From: a virus
Reading direction: 5' to 3' (one strand)
IMG/VR virus record: IMGVR_UViG_3300022562_001861
Span: 1-30,377 of that record
DNA: 30,377 bases
Part shown: positions 14,016 through 22,752 of the stretch, piece after piece
Layout: every line of letters begins with the position of its first letter
Position numbering within the stretch: the stretch's first letter is position 1
Notes under the pieces: model-generated
What the model was told of the DNA's origin: nothing
Database searches by the model: none
The model's input: only the letters and a program-made list of their open reading frames with translations
Made by a program: the position numbers and the translations under genes

Positions 14016-16958
14016 TTAGTCGCGCCAGACTCGGGTACCAATTATGACATCGTAGATGGAGCTATTATCTACTAAGGAGGCTACTGAAGCTACTGGCTGG
14101 TTCTTTACTTCAATATCATTCCCAGGTGTTCCACCAATTAAAGTAAATGCTGTACCATATGAAGATAGAACGGCACCTCTATCTAGATAGTATCCACGCT
14201 TACTTGCATTAGTTGCTTGTCCGGAATCAGCACCTAGAACACGCATAGTGGCGTTACGAGTCAGCGTAATAAGATGTGCATTACCTCGTGCTACTACACT
14301 ATCAATACCATAAGTTGTAATATTACCACTATCTGTAGCATAGATAGGAGAAGTAGTACCACCACAGTCAGCAATGTTATTAGAAGATCCAAAAGTACAA
14401 TAACCATTCTGCAAAACTTGTGCGTATACGGTACGACATCCTGAGAGAAAAAATGTTCCAGTATTTGCAGTTTGAACAAAGTTTAGAACAGCATAGCCAA
14501 TTATTGTAGCAGATGTTGATATAAAGAGATAGTTATCTGTATAAACTGGATTACCTTGAGTCAGGTCTTCCATGTTAAGTCCATTACCTTTCCAAACATC
14601 TTGGTAAGCAACACCTGCAATTGTAGGTGGATTACATAAACCTAGGGAAGCATCCCATCGTTCAGTTTGTCCACCAAACCAGTTTGGAGAGGCAAATATA
14701 AGAACATGAGTAATCTCACAATAAACCCCGCCAGTAAAACTACAACCAGACATCAATATGGTTGAGCTGTAAAACAGTAGTAGATGATAATCACCTGGAA
14801 GTGCCTTATCAGCATGGAAACGAATGTTTCTAAAAAGGAATCCACGGTCATAAGACACAGGACCATAAAGACCATTAATTAGTATACGGTAATCAGGTAC
14901 ATCCAGGATAACTGTGGGGCGTCTTAGCTCGAACGTTGTACCCGCAACGAATGCAGCTTCTAGATCAGATGTGAACTCCATCACGTTGGTAGTGTTGTTG
15001 CACCGTGAGACTGCAGTCTCACGCCCTATCAAGTTACTTGTAAGGTAAACCTGAAGGCCGGAATACTGGTCGTAGCTTGTAATGGCAGGAGACACTGTAC
15101 AAGTATGAGAGTCTGTAACTGTGAGAGCTGTAAGAGTTTCAACAACCTCGTAACCAGTGTCTCCCACCTGACCTGCACCATCACCAAGATGGATAAGGAA
15201 AGCGTTCTCTCCAAGTACCATATTAGGGATGGTCGTAGTTTCATACGTACCTGAGCCCATATGAATAACAATGCTTGCATTTGCACGCTGAGGTAACAAA
15301 CTGTACACACCTGCAAGAGTCTGCTTTGGTGTAAGTGAAGTTAAACCATCGTTAGCATCTGAACCGTTTGCATCAGACACGTACAAGTGCAGTACAGAAT
15401 TAGTAATTGCTTTGTTATGTGTCCATTCATTTGTAGCTGTGCTGTATATTAGAGTATCACCATCTTCAGCTGTATCAAATGTTCTACGAAACTCATTAAT
15501 AGATTGGTTCATAGACATCGTATTGATATCCGGAAGATCATAGAGAACAGAGCTATTAGTCCCTAGAAAGTATCCTCCAGAAGCTGAAACGATGGTGACT
15601 GCATCTAGAATAGTTGTAAAGGGTGAGTCAATAACACCTGCTCCAGCTAGGCGAATTACAGGTACAGCACCATCTACAATGAAAGAACCTTGGGAGCCTA
15701 GCTCTAGAGTGCCTTCTACTGTAATAGCTTGTCCAGAAGTTGGATTCAGTTCAACTTCACCGTTAACAAGCATCTGTCCACCATGTCTAATATCTATACT
15801 ACGCATAGATATTAGAGCATCTGTTAGACTACTACCTAATACCACACGAGATAAATTAGTGAGAGCTGCAACACCTCCACCATAATATCCACTTTGGAAA
15901 GAAGCATTCATAGTGGAATAAAACAGAGAAAATGCATAGAAGCTACCTGTTAAATCTTTACATCTTCGGATGGTACTTCCAGATGTTAATGCAACTAAAC
16001 CACAACCACTCCACTGAATAAGACTTGTAGGAGGACCCCAGGTACTTAGCCCAGCAAAATTAATAGCGTCATTCGCAGGCACAGATGTAGCTGAACTAGT
16101 AGGTCCTGCAATAACTGAACAGGCATCTTGAACACCAGCAGATAAGAAGTTTAGGTAAGAACATCCCCAGAATAGGTGCGTATTATCAAATACGTATACT
16201 GGTAATGCAACAGCAGCAGCACCAGTACCTACTAACTTAATGTTTCTCCACTGTACAAGACCTGCGGAAGGTGGCCAAAACAGATCAGAAAATGGAGGCT
16301 GAACATTAGAGACGACAGGAAAAGTACTACCAGCTGCAATAGCTCCTGTGTTCAGATCAACAGCAGTATCATCTGAAGGCAGGTAGATATCGTAGCTATC
16401 TCCAGTAGAAGGTGCGCCTGATAGAGCAATGTTTAGACGAAGTCGATCAACAAGAGTCTCTACAACGAAGCGCTCTTCACCTACTTGAGCACCACTAGTA
16501 ATTTCAACGAACTCTCCGTCATATTGTCCTGCAGTAAACGTACCAAAGATCTCCATATCTGTGGTGCCTGCAGCTGCCGTAAGGGAGGCAGTAACAGTCT
16601 TCTCACCAATAATGGTAATTGGTGCACGAACCTCACTAGGGTCTAAGCCTAACCAGACATATCCTCCAGGAGATTCTTCAAACTTAACAGTAACAGGGTG
16701 CTCTACAACCAGCCCTTGGAGTGCTGCTGCTAGTGGTGCACAGGTAGCCCATGCAGTAGCAAGAGTGGTACCATCGTTACTATCACTACCACTAGTACCG
16801 TCGATGTAGTAGAGAAGAGCAGCAGTTGTTACGTCCTCATTGGAGAACTCATTAATAGTAGCCTTACGTGTTATTCCGCTCTGTACGACCGGGACATACT
16901 CATCGCCAGTTAGAGGGAGACTAACGTTAGGCAGTTCAGAAATCTTGATGTTTGCCAT
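14016..16958 (-). CDS. Tail fibre / spike with parallel beta-helix
   Basis: A 980-residue structural protein. The N-terminus MANIKISELPN... LTGDEYVPVVQSG is a common leader of phage fibre and baseplate appendage proteins. The body contains two similar module starts, LYYIDGTSGSDSNDGTT (about 49-65) and LHLYVSDANGSDANDGLTS (about 525-543), each followed by many short Val/Ile/Thr strands and glycine turns, as in parallel beta-helices. The end (residues about 965-980) is short and polar. Its role is host-surface binding, possibly with enzymatic attack on a polysaccharide, but no catalytic residues can be named. ATG at 16958. It begins 3 bases after the preceding gene's stop. Confidence 0.82.
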   Translation of the reverse strand: MANIKISELPNVSLPLTGDEYVPVVQSGITRKATINEFSNEDVTTAALLYYIDGTSGSDSNDGTTLATAWATCAPLAAALQGLVVEHPVTVKFEESPGGYVWLGLDPSEVRAPITIIGEKTVTASLTAAAGTTDMEIFGTFTAGQYDGEFVEITSGAQVGEERFVVETLVDRLRLNIALSGAPSTGDSYDIYLPSDDTAVDLNTGAIAAGSTFPVVSNVQPPFSDLFWPPSAGLVQWRNIKLVGTGAAAVALPVYVFDNTHLFWGCSYLNFLSAGVQDACSVIAGPTSSATSVPANDAINFAGLSTWGPPTSLIQWSGCGLVALTSGSTIRRCKDLTGSFYAFSLFYSTMNASFQSGYYGGGVAALTNLSRVVLGSSLTDALISMRSIDIRHGGQMLVNGEVELNPTSGQAITVEGTLELGSQGSFIVDGAVPVIRLAGAGVIDSPFTTILDAVTIVSASGGYFLGTNSSVLYDLPDINTMSMNQSINEFRRTFDTAEDGDTLIYSTATNEWTHNKAITNSVLHLYVSDANGSDANDGLTSLTPKQTLAGVYSLLPQRANASIVIHMGSGTYETTTIPNMVLGENAFLIHLGDGAGQVGDTGYEVVETLTALTVTDSHTCTVSPAITSYDQYSGLQVYLTSNLIGRETAVSRCNNTTNVMEFTSDLEAAFVAGTTFELRRPTVILDVPDYRILINGLYGPVSYDRGFLFRNIRFHADKALPGDYHLLLFYSSTILMSGCSFTGGVYCEITHVLIFASPNWFGGQTERWDASLGLCNPPTIAGVAYQDVWKGNGLNMEDLTQGNPVYTDNYLFISTSATIIGYAVLNFVQTANTGTFFLSGCRTVYAQVLQNGYCTFGSSNNIADCGGTTSPIYATDSGNITTYGIDSVVARGNAHLITLTRNATMRVLGADSGQATNASKRGYYLDRGAVLSSYGTAFTLIGGTPGNDIEVKNQPVASVASLVDNSSIYDVIIGTRVWRD

Positions 16959-16961
16959 AGT

Positions 16962-17435
16962 CTATGTGATCGCAAGAACGTCAATACCGTTCTCGGCTAG
17001 TAGGAGGTTAAGTCCGGTCTCAGTAGTCATCACAGTTACGAAGTTGGGCGTAAGCATGCCTTCTGTTCGTAAGATGTCTTCATCCTCTGTAGTAATCCAA
17101 TCCTCTGCTACCTCTGTAATAAGAGCATAGAGAGGGAAGTAAGGACGAAGTCTACCTGCCAGACCTATACGTGATCCTCCTAAACGGCGACCATTGATAT
17201 AGACATATTTAACCATCTCCATAAGAGGGCTGATCCTAGGATCCCCTGTTCTGGAGCCAAAAAGAACGACAACCTGAGCTATCTTTGAACTATTTGTAGC
17301 ACTCTCATGGCGTGCATAAGCATCCATTGAGTTGTAATCCAAAGGCCCAAAGAGAGGTTGGTTGTCGTTTTCTCTCACATAAAACTGGTTAGGTCTACCT
17401 ACTTCAGTCAGTCTAGTGGGTAACGGGTCTGGCAT
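16962..17435 (-). CDS. Hypothetical tail-associated protein (157 aa)
   Basis: Not recognised as a family. Its C-terminal tail (TETGLNLLLAENGIDVLAIT) resembles the short repeat tails of phage structural proteins, and the gene is read just before the fibre gene, separated by only 3 bases. It is mostly beta-rich with an aromatic N-terminus. The likely role is a virion or fibre-linked protein. No clear ribosome site is visible before the ATG. Confidence 0.55.
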   Translation of the reverse strand: MPDPLPTRLTEVGRPNQFYVRENDNQPLFGPLDYNSMDAYARHESATNSSKIAQVVVLFGSRTGDPRISPLMEMVKYVYINGRRLGGSRIGLAGRLRPYFPLYALITEVAEDWITTEDEDILRTEGMLTPNFVTVMTTETGLNLLLAENGIDVLAIT

Positions 17436-17445
17436 GAATACCAGT

Positions 17446-18444
17446 TTAGCATAAACTTCCTATCTTTTCAAAGTACCATTCTCTAGCTCTAGTACTTACC
17501 TGCTTACTTACTTCATTAGGCTCAAGGTCTGAAGCTTTCATGAGATCCATCTCCTCTGAGACAACATCGTCTATGAACCACTTGAGATAGGCACCCGTGC
17601 TGGAGCGATCTAGAGGCTTTTCCATTTCTTTAAGGTATTCAATACCTTGCAGAAGACGGGGTTCTGTTACCACAGCCTTAGCAAATTCAACAGCACTCTG
17701 GATCTTTTCCAGGTTAGCGCCTATGCTCTTCACACTCTTCACCTTGGTGACTGAATGCTTCTCTCCCTTGGTTTTGAACCAGTAATCACTACTCATCATA
17801 GGATTAACAGGACGCCAAACGATGCCCTCACCAATACCTTCGTGACCAAATGCCTTTCCGACTGGGCACATGTTTTCCACTTTGTCAGTCAGAGCAGCTA
17901 AAATAGGTGTCACATCAGCAGGCTTCGTGAAGTCAATGATGAGATTATATCTCTGGAAGTGTGCAATGTTGTAGATCCTAGAAGGCTTGTGACTGAGAAC
18001 GGCAAACTCTCCTAAGGTCTCATAGTAGTGATCGTCTTCATTAATCTTCTGTTTGACACCGAAGATGACAAAGAACTTCTCTTTCTCCTGATGGATGGCA
18101 CAACCTTGGTTGATACCAGCACCACACCACTCACCATAGATGATAGCCTGGATCTTGCCATTCAATGTCTGAGCCCTGGCACAGAGCTTGCGCACCTCTT
18201 CCTCATGGGAATGTACGAAGAAAGCAAAACCGTTGTTATCAGAGTTAGGTGTGATTATACGGTTTCGTGATTGAACTATTAGTTCCCCTGTTTTGATATC
18301 CACATAGAAGGATCCGTTGGTACCATGGAGCTTTACAGATCCCTCATACTCCACAACAGGTATAGGCATTCCCCTATGCTCAGCATCCTCTTTGATAAGC
18401 TTTACTACGTTCGCATACTGTGCAATTTTAGGCCACTTTTCCAT
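17446..18444 (-). CDS. RNA ligase (Rnl2-like family)
   Basis: A 332-residue nucleotidyltransferase. Motif I is KLHGTNG (38-44) with nucleophile K38, motif III IIYGEWCG (101-108), motif IV EGIVWR (206-211) and motif V WFKTKGEKHS (222-231). The enzyme forms a lysyl-AMP and joins RNA 5'-phosphate and 3'-hydroxyl ends, as in repair of tRNAs cut by host anticodon nucleases. A polynucleotide kinase partner is not seen in the window. Residues 235-332 are a helical C-terminal domain. A few bases separate it from neighbours on both sides. Confidence 0.92.
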   Translation of the reverse strand: MEKWPKIAQYANVVKLIKEDAEHRGMPIPVVEYEGSVKLHGTNGSFYVDIKTGELIVQSRNRIITPNSDNNGFAFFVHSHEEEVRKLCARAQTLNGKIQAIIYGEWCGAGINQGCAIHQEKEKFFVIFGVKQKINEDDHYYETLGEFAVLSHKPSRIYNIAHFQRYNLIIDFTKPADVTPILAALTDKVENMCPVGKAFGHEGIGEGIVWRPVNPMMSSDYWFKTKGEKHSVTKVKSVKSIGANLEKIQSAVEFAKAVVTEPRLLQGIEYLKEMEKPLDRSSTGAYLKWFIDDVVSEEMDLMKASDLEPNEVSKQVSTRAREWYFEKIGSLC

Positions 18445-18447
18445 AAG

Positions 18448-18663
18448 CTATGTCCTCTCATACTTGAACTCTAGACCATCCCATACGTATCTGTGATCGA
18501 TATCAGCGTCAGGTTGGTCTAAAGGCATTGCCACCAATGCAGTGTTAAATGGTTCAAGCTCCGCTTTGGTGGCAAACTCTGTTGCTGATTCTAAACAGCT
18601 AAAGGCAAGGTATCCTACATCTTCATCTTCATTCTCGTGAAACATCATGTAGATTTTGTTCAC
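18448..18663 (-). CDS. Small acidic hypothetical protein (71 aa)
   Basis: Unknown. The start is GTG at 18663, with GGGGAG 6 bases upstream, and it overlaps the preceding gene by 35 bases. The protein is acidic and soluble, with a mixed strand-helix-strand layout and no motif. Three bases separate it from the RNA ligase gene, so the two are likely to be co-translated. Confidence 0.62.
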   Translation of the reverse strand: MNKIYMMFHENEDEDVGYLAFSCLESATEFATKAELEPFNTALVAMPLDQPDADIDHRYVWDGLEFKYERT

Positions 18664-19462
18664 TATAAGCTCCCCTAATACCCGCAGGTGACATAATCCT
18701 GCGAGCCTTATTAACCGCTTCAGCTACTCTCTTGATGTGTCCCTGTCCTATGACATGGGAACCCATATTGAAGAATGTTCGATCGCAGAACAAACAGTCT
18801 TGGGACTGGGCATTGCTGTGATGAAACTTATGCTTCGTAGCAGTCCAACTTTGATGATTACGCCGATTAGTTTCCAAGTCAAGTCCACAAGTTAGAATCT
18901 TTGTCGTCCCCATGAGGAGTGATAACTTCTCGTCACTCGTATCATGTGGGTGGACATGGAACATCGGCGCACAAGGTCCCATCTGCCTGCGGATGAACTT
19001 CTCTAATAGAAAAGCTTTTCTACTAGTATAGGAGAAGGGGCGATATTGTTTGTAGGGTCTAAGCTTTACCCCACGCACATGGTTCGCGCTCTCATGAAAC
19101 GAGTAGACCAGGCTCACAAAGAAGTGTTCCTCTTGTGTATCCTTGAAGCGAGAAGGCTCTACAGCGCCAGGAATATGGCCTCTGACGTTCGTGAGTGCGG
19201 GACCTAGCCCATACTTTCTGGCGCCTGAGGTGTATGACTTGCTGAGCAGGTTACGTACGTGAACCATTGCAGCATAACAAGTATTGTATTCACCTGTAAC
19301 TTGATTCTCTACAGCACAAAAGGTTTTACCTTCCTCTTCCAAACATTCACAGGAGAGGTACGTGACTTGCTTGTCAATAGATCCTAGTGTGAGGTAGTGA
19401 AATTCATGGGGTGAGTGTATGCAACGTACTGGTTGACGAACCCATTCGATCGGAAGTGTCAT
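18629..19462 (-). CDS. Hypothetical zinc-finger-like protein (277 aa)
   Basis: Not recognised. The ATG at 19462 has GGAGG 7 bases upstream and is preferred over a frame open to 19522. The C-terminal part holds CLFCDRTFFNMGSHVIGQGH, a C-x2-C-x9-H-x5-H pattern like a C2H2 finger. The N-terminal third has CEC, FC and TCYAAMVH, vaguely like a SWIM-type Cys/His arrangement. Several further His and Cys clusters occur (HVHPHD). Probably a metal-binding nucleic-acid or regulatory protein, an inference from motifs only. It overlaps the epimerase-like gene by 59 bases. Confidence 0.6.
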   Translation of the reverse strand: MTLPIEWVRQPVRCIHSPHEFHYLTLGSIDKQVTYLSCECLEEEGKTFCAVENQVTGEYNTCYAAMVHVRNLLSKSYTSGARKYGLGPALTNVRGHIPGAVEPSRFKDTQEEHFFVSLVYSFHESANHVRGVKLRPYKQYRPFSYTSRKAFLLEKFIRRQMGPCAPMFHVHPHDTSDEKLSLLMGTTKILTCGLDLETNRRNHQSWTATKHKFHHSNAQSQDCLFCDRTFFNMGSHVIGQGHIKRVAEAVNKARRIMSPAGIRGAYSEQNLHDVSRE

Positions 19463-20213
19463 GTAGTAGCCTCCATATTCCTCTACGGATAGTGGTCTTA
19501 GGCTGCCATCTGACGAACGCACGGATACGGGTTGTATCTGCTAGCTTCCAGCTATCAATACGCTGCCTTGCATACATTATTTCTATAGGAAGATCCTTAC
19601 CAGTTAACTGCACGATACTTTCAGCTAGATTCTTTAGTGTTATCTCCTCGTTATTCCCCACATTGAATATACCAGCTCTCAGTTTAAGTAACCGCTTTAT
19701 TGATTTCTTCACACAGGTAAGGAAGTCTTCTTCATGTAAGAAGGAGCGTACCTCATAGCCTGAACCTAGCACGGTGAGCGTTTCATCATGCGCAGCTTGG
19801 TCTAAAAGGTTATGCACAATACCATGGTTGATGTTAGGCCCATACACATTGAAGGGTCTAAGCACCATCACATGTCTTGCATTACAAAGCATGGCAGCTT
19901 CGCTCTTGATATAAGAAGCCTGCATCCATGCTCTAAGATCTAGAGATGAGGGGATAAGCAATGGCCAGTCTTCGCTCATTAGCCCCTTGGGGCGAGACTC
20001 TAAGACGGTATCCAATGCAGTGTAAACACAACTTGAGGAGAGATGAAGGACAGGGATTTCAAGAGCCTTGGTAGGTTCTACAAGCCCACCCCAAACACAG
20101 AACTCCGGATCCTCATTCCAATCCACGAGATGATACCCTGATAGAATGAGACTGTCTCGGACTAAATACAGTAGAGGGTGTTTGCCCTGCACTACAAACC
20201 GAATGTGCCTCAT
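19404..20213 (-). CDS. NAD-dependent epimerase/dehydratase-like protein
   Basis: A 269-residue member of the extended short-chain dehydrogenase group. SSSCVYT (59-65), RPFNVYGP (119-126), SFLHEEDF (157-164) and a family-type FNVGNNEEITLKNLAE region are clear. The N-terminal glycine-rich NAD loop (GGxGFIG) is replaced by VVQGKHPLL, and the Tyr-Lys pair is displaced (YIKSE at 101-105 instead of YxxxK). Family members change nucleotide sugars. This copy is short and may be altered in cofactor use or inactive. Start ATG overlaps the preceding small gene (ATGA). Confidence 0.78.
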   Translation of the reverse strand: MRHIRFVVQGKHPLLYLVRDSLILSGYHLVDWNEDPEFCVWGGLVEPTKALEIPVLHLSSSCVYTALDTVLESRPKGLMSEDWPLLIPSSLDLRAWMQASYIKSEAAMLCNARHVMVLRPFNVYGPNINHGIVHNLLDQAAHDETLTVLGSGYEVRSFLHEEDFLTCVKKSIKRLLKLRAGIFNVGNNEEITLKNLAESIVQLTGKDLPIEIMYARQRIDSWKLADTTRIRAFVRWQPKTTIRRGIWRLLHDTSDRMGSSTSTLHTLTP

Positions 20214-20377
20214 TCGTCTAGCTTAGCACCACAGGTACAGTTTGCCAACTGGGCTTTTACATACTCAAGGCGCTCCTGAGTATCGAGCAAAGTTAGTGCT
20301 AGCTTGGCAGCCCTCTCACGGGCTTCCTTCACATCATTCCTCAGCTTCTTCATCTCGTCTTGAAACACTTTGTTCAT
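20210..20377 (-). CDS. Small coiled-coil protein (55 aa)
   Basis: A short gene filling the gap between two longer ones. The ATG is at 20377 and the stop overlaps the epimerase ATG (ATGA). Residues 1-45 form a strongly charged helix with heptad-like spacing (MKKLRNDVKEARERAAKL), and the end has CTC (47-49). It overlaps the nuclease gene by 44 bases. Function unknown. Confidence 0.6.
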   Translation of the reverse strand: MNKVFQDEMKKLRNDVKEARERAAKLALTLLDTQERLEYVKAQLANCTCGAKLDE

Positions 20378-20744
20378 TTTCATACTGGTCCTTCATCCAA
20401 GTAAGCATGCTTAGGAAGGTGGGCATATCCATACTCACTAACCATCCTGCAGGGTCGTTAGTCTTCTTAGTAAAGACTAACGGGGGTCTACCATCACTAT
20501 CATTCCTGGCCTGATGGTAGGCTTTGAATATGTTTGGAGCTTTCATGTTCTTGCATTCAGCCCAGAACTTGAACCACTCAGGTCCTACAATATCAGGTTC
20601 ATCTGCTTGAACACGTCTCTGATAGCCACGACGGAAGTCTTCATTGAAAGCTTTCTTGAGAGTGTTACACACTTCACGCTCTCCTCTAGCTCCCTTTTGT
20701 CTAGAAGCCTTACCTATCTGTGACTTTGTTTTCTTTACCGCCAT
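20334..20744 (-). CDS. PDDEXK-fold nuclease (Holliday-resolvase-like)
   Basis: A 136-residue protein with the restriction-endonuclease-like core: E22/E24 in the first helix (GARGEREVCNTL), PDIV (D51) and ECK (E63, K65), then a helix with Q78. This is the PD-(D/E)xK motif of archaeal Holliday-junction resolvases and small phage nucleases. It would cut branched DNA or act in recombination, but some members are mismatch or structure specific. The N-terminus is basic. Tight overlap with the methyltransferase gene ahead (10 bases) links it to DNA metabolism. Confidence 0.78.
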   Translation of the reverse strand: MAVKKTKSQIGKASRQKGARGEREVCNTLKKAFNEDFRRGYQRRVQADEPDIVGPEWFKFWAECKNMKAPNIFKAYHQARNDSDGRPPLVFTKKTNDPAGWLVSMDMPTFLSMLTWMKDQYENEQSVSRRDEEAEE

Positions 20745-21304
20745 TCTGCCATCCCCAATACTTTGAAGTCTACGGGGAGTGGCACATCTTCACAATGATG
20801 TGTGGATTGCAGATGAACAACACAGACGTCATGCCTCAATGTCCCCTTAGACTCACTGAATCTGGGCCTCGTTGCAAATGGGTAGAATCCAATGAGGTTG
20901 CAATGGGACCAGATTTTCAAATACCTTTCCTTAGACGCAAAGATGTTTACTCTTACGAGCGCGATTACCTCACGGGCATGCTCCAGCGCCCGAGCTACGT
21001 GCAGAGTATCCTGTCCTTTTGAGTACGGAGGATTCATGACAGCGAGGTCATACACTTTATCCTTAGCATGTGTCAAGAAGTTAGAGCCCACAACAGTGTG
21101 GCCCTTATCTCTAAGCACCTTAGCGAAGTAGGGATCCAGCTCGATACAGTCAGGCATGAATCCAGTTTCTACTAACGCATCAGCCAAGCTGCCATCACCA
21201 GCAGAGGGCTCAAGGATTGTATGAACTGTGGAAGGCACGAGGTCAGTCATAAAGTCTGCTACGTACCGAGGGGTGAAGTGTTGGTCGAGTTCTGAGCTAG
21301 GCAT
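20735..21304 (-). CDS. DNA adenine methyltransferase (NPPY type)
   Basis: A 189-residue class I methyltransferase. QHFTPRYVADFM (8-19) precedes motif I LEPSAGDGSLADAL (31-44), then DPYF, and catalytic motif IV NPPY (91-94). These match N6-adenine DNA methyltransferases. It is short and has no evident target-recognition domain, and no partner restriction nuclease is certain. It could protect phage DNA from host restriction, or modify RNA. ATG at 21304 overlaps the HNH gene stop. Confidence 0.84.
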   Translation of the reverse strand: MPSSELDQHFTPRYVADFMTDLVPSTVHTILEPSAGDGSLADALVETGFMPDCIELDPYFAKVLRDKGHTVVGSNFLTHAKDKVYDLAVMNPPYSKGQDTLHVARALEHAREVIALVRVNIFASKERYLKIWSHCNLIGFYPFATRPRFSESKGTLRHDVCVVHLQSTHHCEDVPLPVDFKVLGMAEWR

Positions 21305-21917
21305 TCTTTTTCCTTATTGGACGAGTTAACGCTTCCTTAGGATCCATTCCTTTGGCAATGCGTTTGTAGATTGTGCTCTTGGCCAATCCTAACTCTTGTA
21401 CCCACTCAAAGACTGTCTTCGTTACACCCTCTAACTCCACGTGGATGTTGTCGCGTCTGTTGTGGTTCTGCTCTGTCCGGGTTATCCAGCGGACATTGCC
21501 AGGTTCATAGTGACCGTTAGTATCGATCCTATCTATTGTGAATTCAGGTCCAGGGCGCTCTCCGACGCACATGACGAAAGCTTCAAAGCTTTCTCGGAAC
21601 ATTTCACATACCTGGATACCTCGCCCACCGTAGTTTTTGTAGTTGGGGGCATGGGGGTTGGTACATCTTTGTACCATGTTCGTCCATGAAGAGTAAGTGC
21701 CAGCAAAACGATCGTCAGAAACAACAGAAGAATTTCTACGAGCCACGCTGGCAGCACAAGCTTTGCACATAGTGCTTTTAGCTTTGATAAGATCATGTAG
21801 TCTTACATCTTTCTTTTCACCACAGTCACACTCACACAAATAGTATTGACGGCCCTTAGAGGATTCCTCTAGGACCGTCCAACAACCAAATCTCTGTCCA
21901 GGCTCTGTGGTCTTCAT
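21297..21917 (-). CDS. HNH endonuclease with zinc ribbon and HTH
   Basis: A 206-residue nuclease typical of free-standing homing genes in phages. Residues about 26-55 have CECDCG and CKAC, a zinc ribbon. The HNH-like core is in SSWTNMVQRCTNPHAPNYKN through FTIDRIDTNGHYEPGN and the adjacent RWI. The C-terminal part TVFEWVQELGLAKSTIYKRI is a helix-turn-helix DNA-binding segment. It would cut a specific site to copy itself, or act in packaging. The ribosome site before the ATG at 21917 is weak, and a 38-base gap follows the neighbour on its upstream side, in keeping with a later insertion. Confidence 0.85.
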   Translation of the reverse strand: MKTTEPGQRFGCWTVLEESSKGRQYYLCECDCGEKKDVRLHDLIKAKSTMCKACAASVARRNSSVVSDDRFAGTYSSWTNMVQRCTNPHAPNYKNYGGRGIQVCEMFRESFEAFVMCVGERPGPEFTIDRIDTNGHYEPGNVRWITRTEQNHNRRDNIHVELEGVTKTVFEWVQELGLAKSTIYKRIAKGMDPKEALTRPIRKKNA

Positions 21918-21955
21918 AGTAATGATGTTTTACCGCATGAAGATCAGCAGGTCAA

Positions 21956-22222
21956 CTAATAATCTGTATCAGTTTCCCCTTTTCTATTCTTCCAAGTCAA
22001 CCCATCAGTGCTTACTAACCAAGATGGATCATTCCAGAGACAGTTCCAAAGGTTGAAGTCTGGGAGGATACCCCAGCTATCTCCTTCATTCTCACTTGCC
22101 CATACCTTGAAGTCTCGATAACAAAAAACGAAAGGGTAACCAGCACAACGTGCCCAGCTACCCTCTTCCTTCATTGCTTTGTATGCTTCGATAAAGGTAT
22201 AGGTCTTATACCTAACCATCAT
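21956..22222 (-). CDS. Hypothetical tryptophan-rich small protein (88 aa)
   Basis: Unknown. The frame is open to 22342, but tandem ATGs at 22222 and 22219 follow AGG and overlap the lysin stop by 11 bases, the usual pattern here. The product is rich in Trp and Phe (ten or more aromatics), with two cysteines. No known motif. It may interact with the upstream exported hydrolase, inferred only from overlap. Confidence 0.5.
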   Translation of the reverse strand: MMVRYKTYTFIEAYKAMKEEGSWARCAGYPFVFCYRDFKVWASENEGDSWGILPDFNLWNCLWNDPSWLVSTDGLTWKNRKGETDTDY

Positions 22223-22742
22223 ACCTGAAGCCTTTGATCCTATAGAAGATGTTTGCAGTACGCCCACAACTAATAGGAGCCCAATGCCCTGCTGGCTTAT
22301 CCATCGTGCCGCCCCAGTGGAGAGCCTGAGGACAAGGATCAACTACCTCGCCATGTCCCCATCTCCATACAAAGTCGATGACCTTGTTCCAGCGTGATCC
22401 TCCCCATGGGTTCTTGACCCTTGGAATAGGTCCCCATGGCAGCTTCCTGATGGTTTCTTTACGGGAGTTAGAGTCCTTCCACACTGCACTGTACATGCGA
22501 ATGAAGCGCTCGAAACTCCTCTTACCACCCTTCCTTTGGTAAATGGAATACCTTTTTGAAAGGACGTAGGCAATAGGGGCGTCGTCCGCACGATTCCTAT
22601 CCGACTCTCCCATGAGAGTACGAGCTAGAGTATGTTGGGCCTTCACAGTCCACTGCTCAGCCGATATTGGTACTGCTATAGCAGTAGAAGCAAATGACAC
22701 CATCAATACCGATAGTAACAAAACTTGCAGACAACGTCCCAT
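22212..22742 (-). CDS. Exported SleB-like cell-wall hydrolase (predicted)
   Basis: A 176-residue protein with a clean N-terminal signal peptide (about 1-23, ending AIA before VP). Following it is LARTLMGES with a candidate catalytic Glu, then DDAPIAYVLSKR, similar to the SleB cell-wall hydrolase pattern of an Ala-rich helix followed by VxxxR. The C-terminal region has CPQALHWGG and a second Cys in PISCGR, comparable to the C-terminal Trp/Cys-rich part of SleB proteins. It would cleave peptidoglycan after export, as an endolysin with a signal peptide. A holin is only a candidate elsewhere (24426-24716). This assignment is by pattern memory, not by search. Confidence 0.55.
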   Translation of the reverse strand: MGRCLQVLLLSVLMVSFASTAIAVPISAEQWTVKAQHTLARTLMGESDRNRADDAPIAYVLSKRYSIYQRKGGKRSFERFIRMYSAVWKDSNSRKETIRKLPWGPIPRVKNPWGGSRWNKVIDFVWRWGHGEVVDPCPQALHWGGTMDKPAGHWAPISCGRTANIFYRIKGFRYDG

Positions 22743-22752
22743 GTTCTCCCCC

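Noticed and set aside
22223-22342. Upstream extension of the Trp-rich small protein
   Set aside because: It is a frame inside the exported hydrolase gene; the tandem ATGs at 22219-22222 match the overlap style used throughout.
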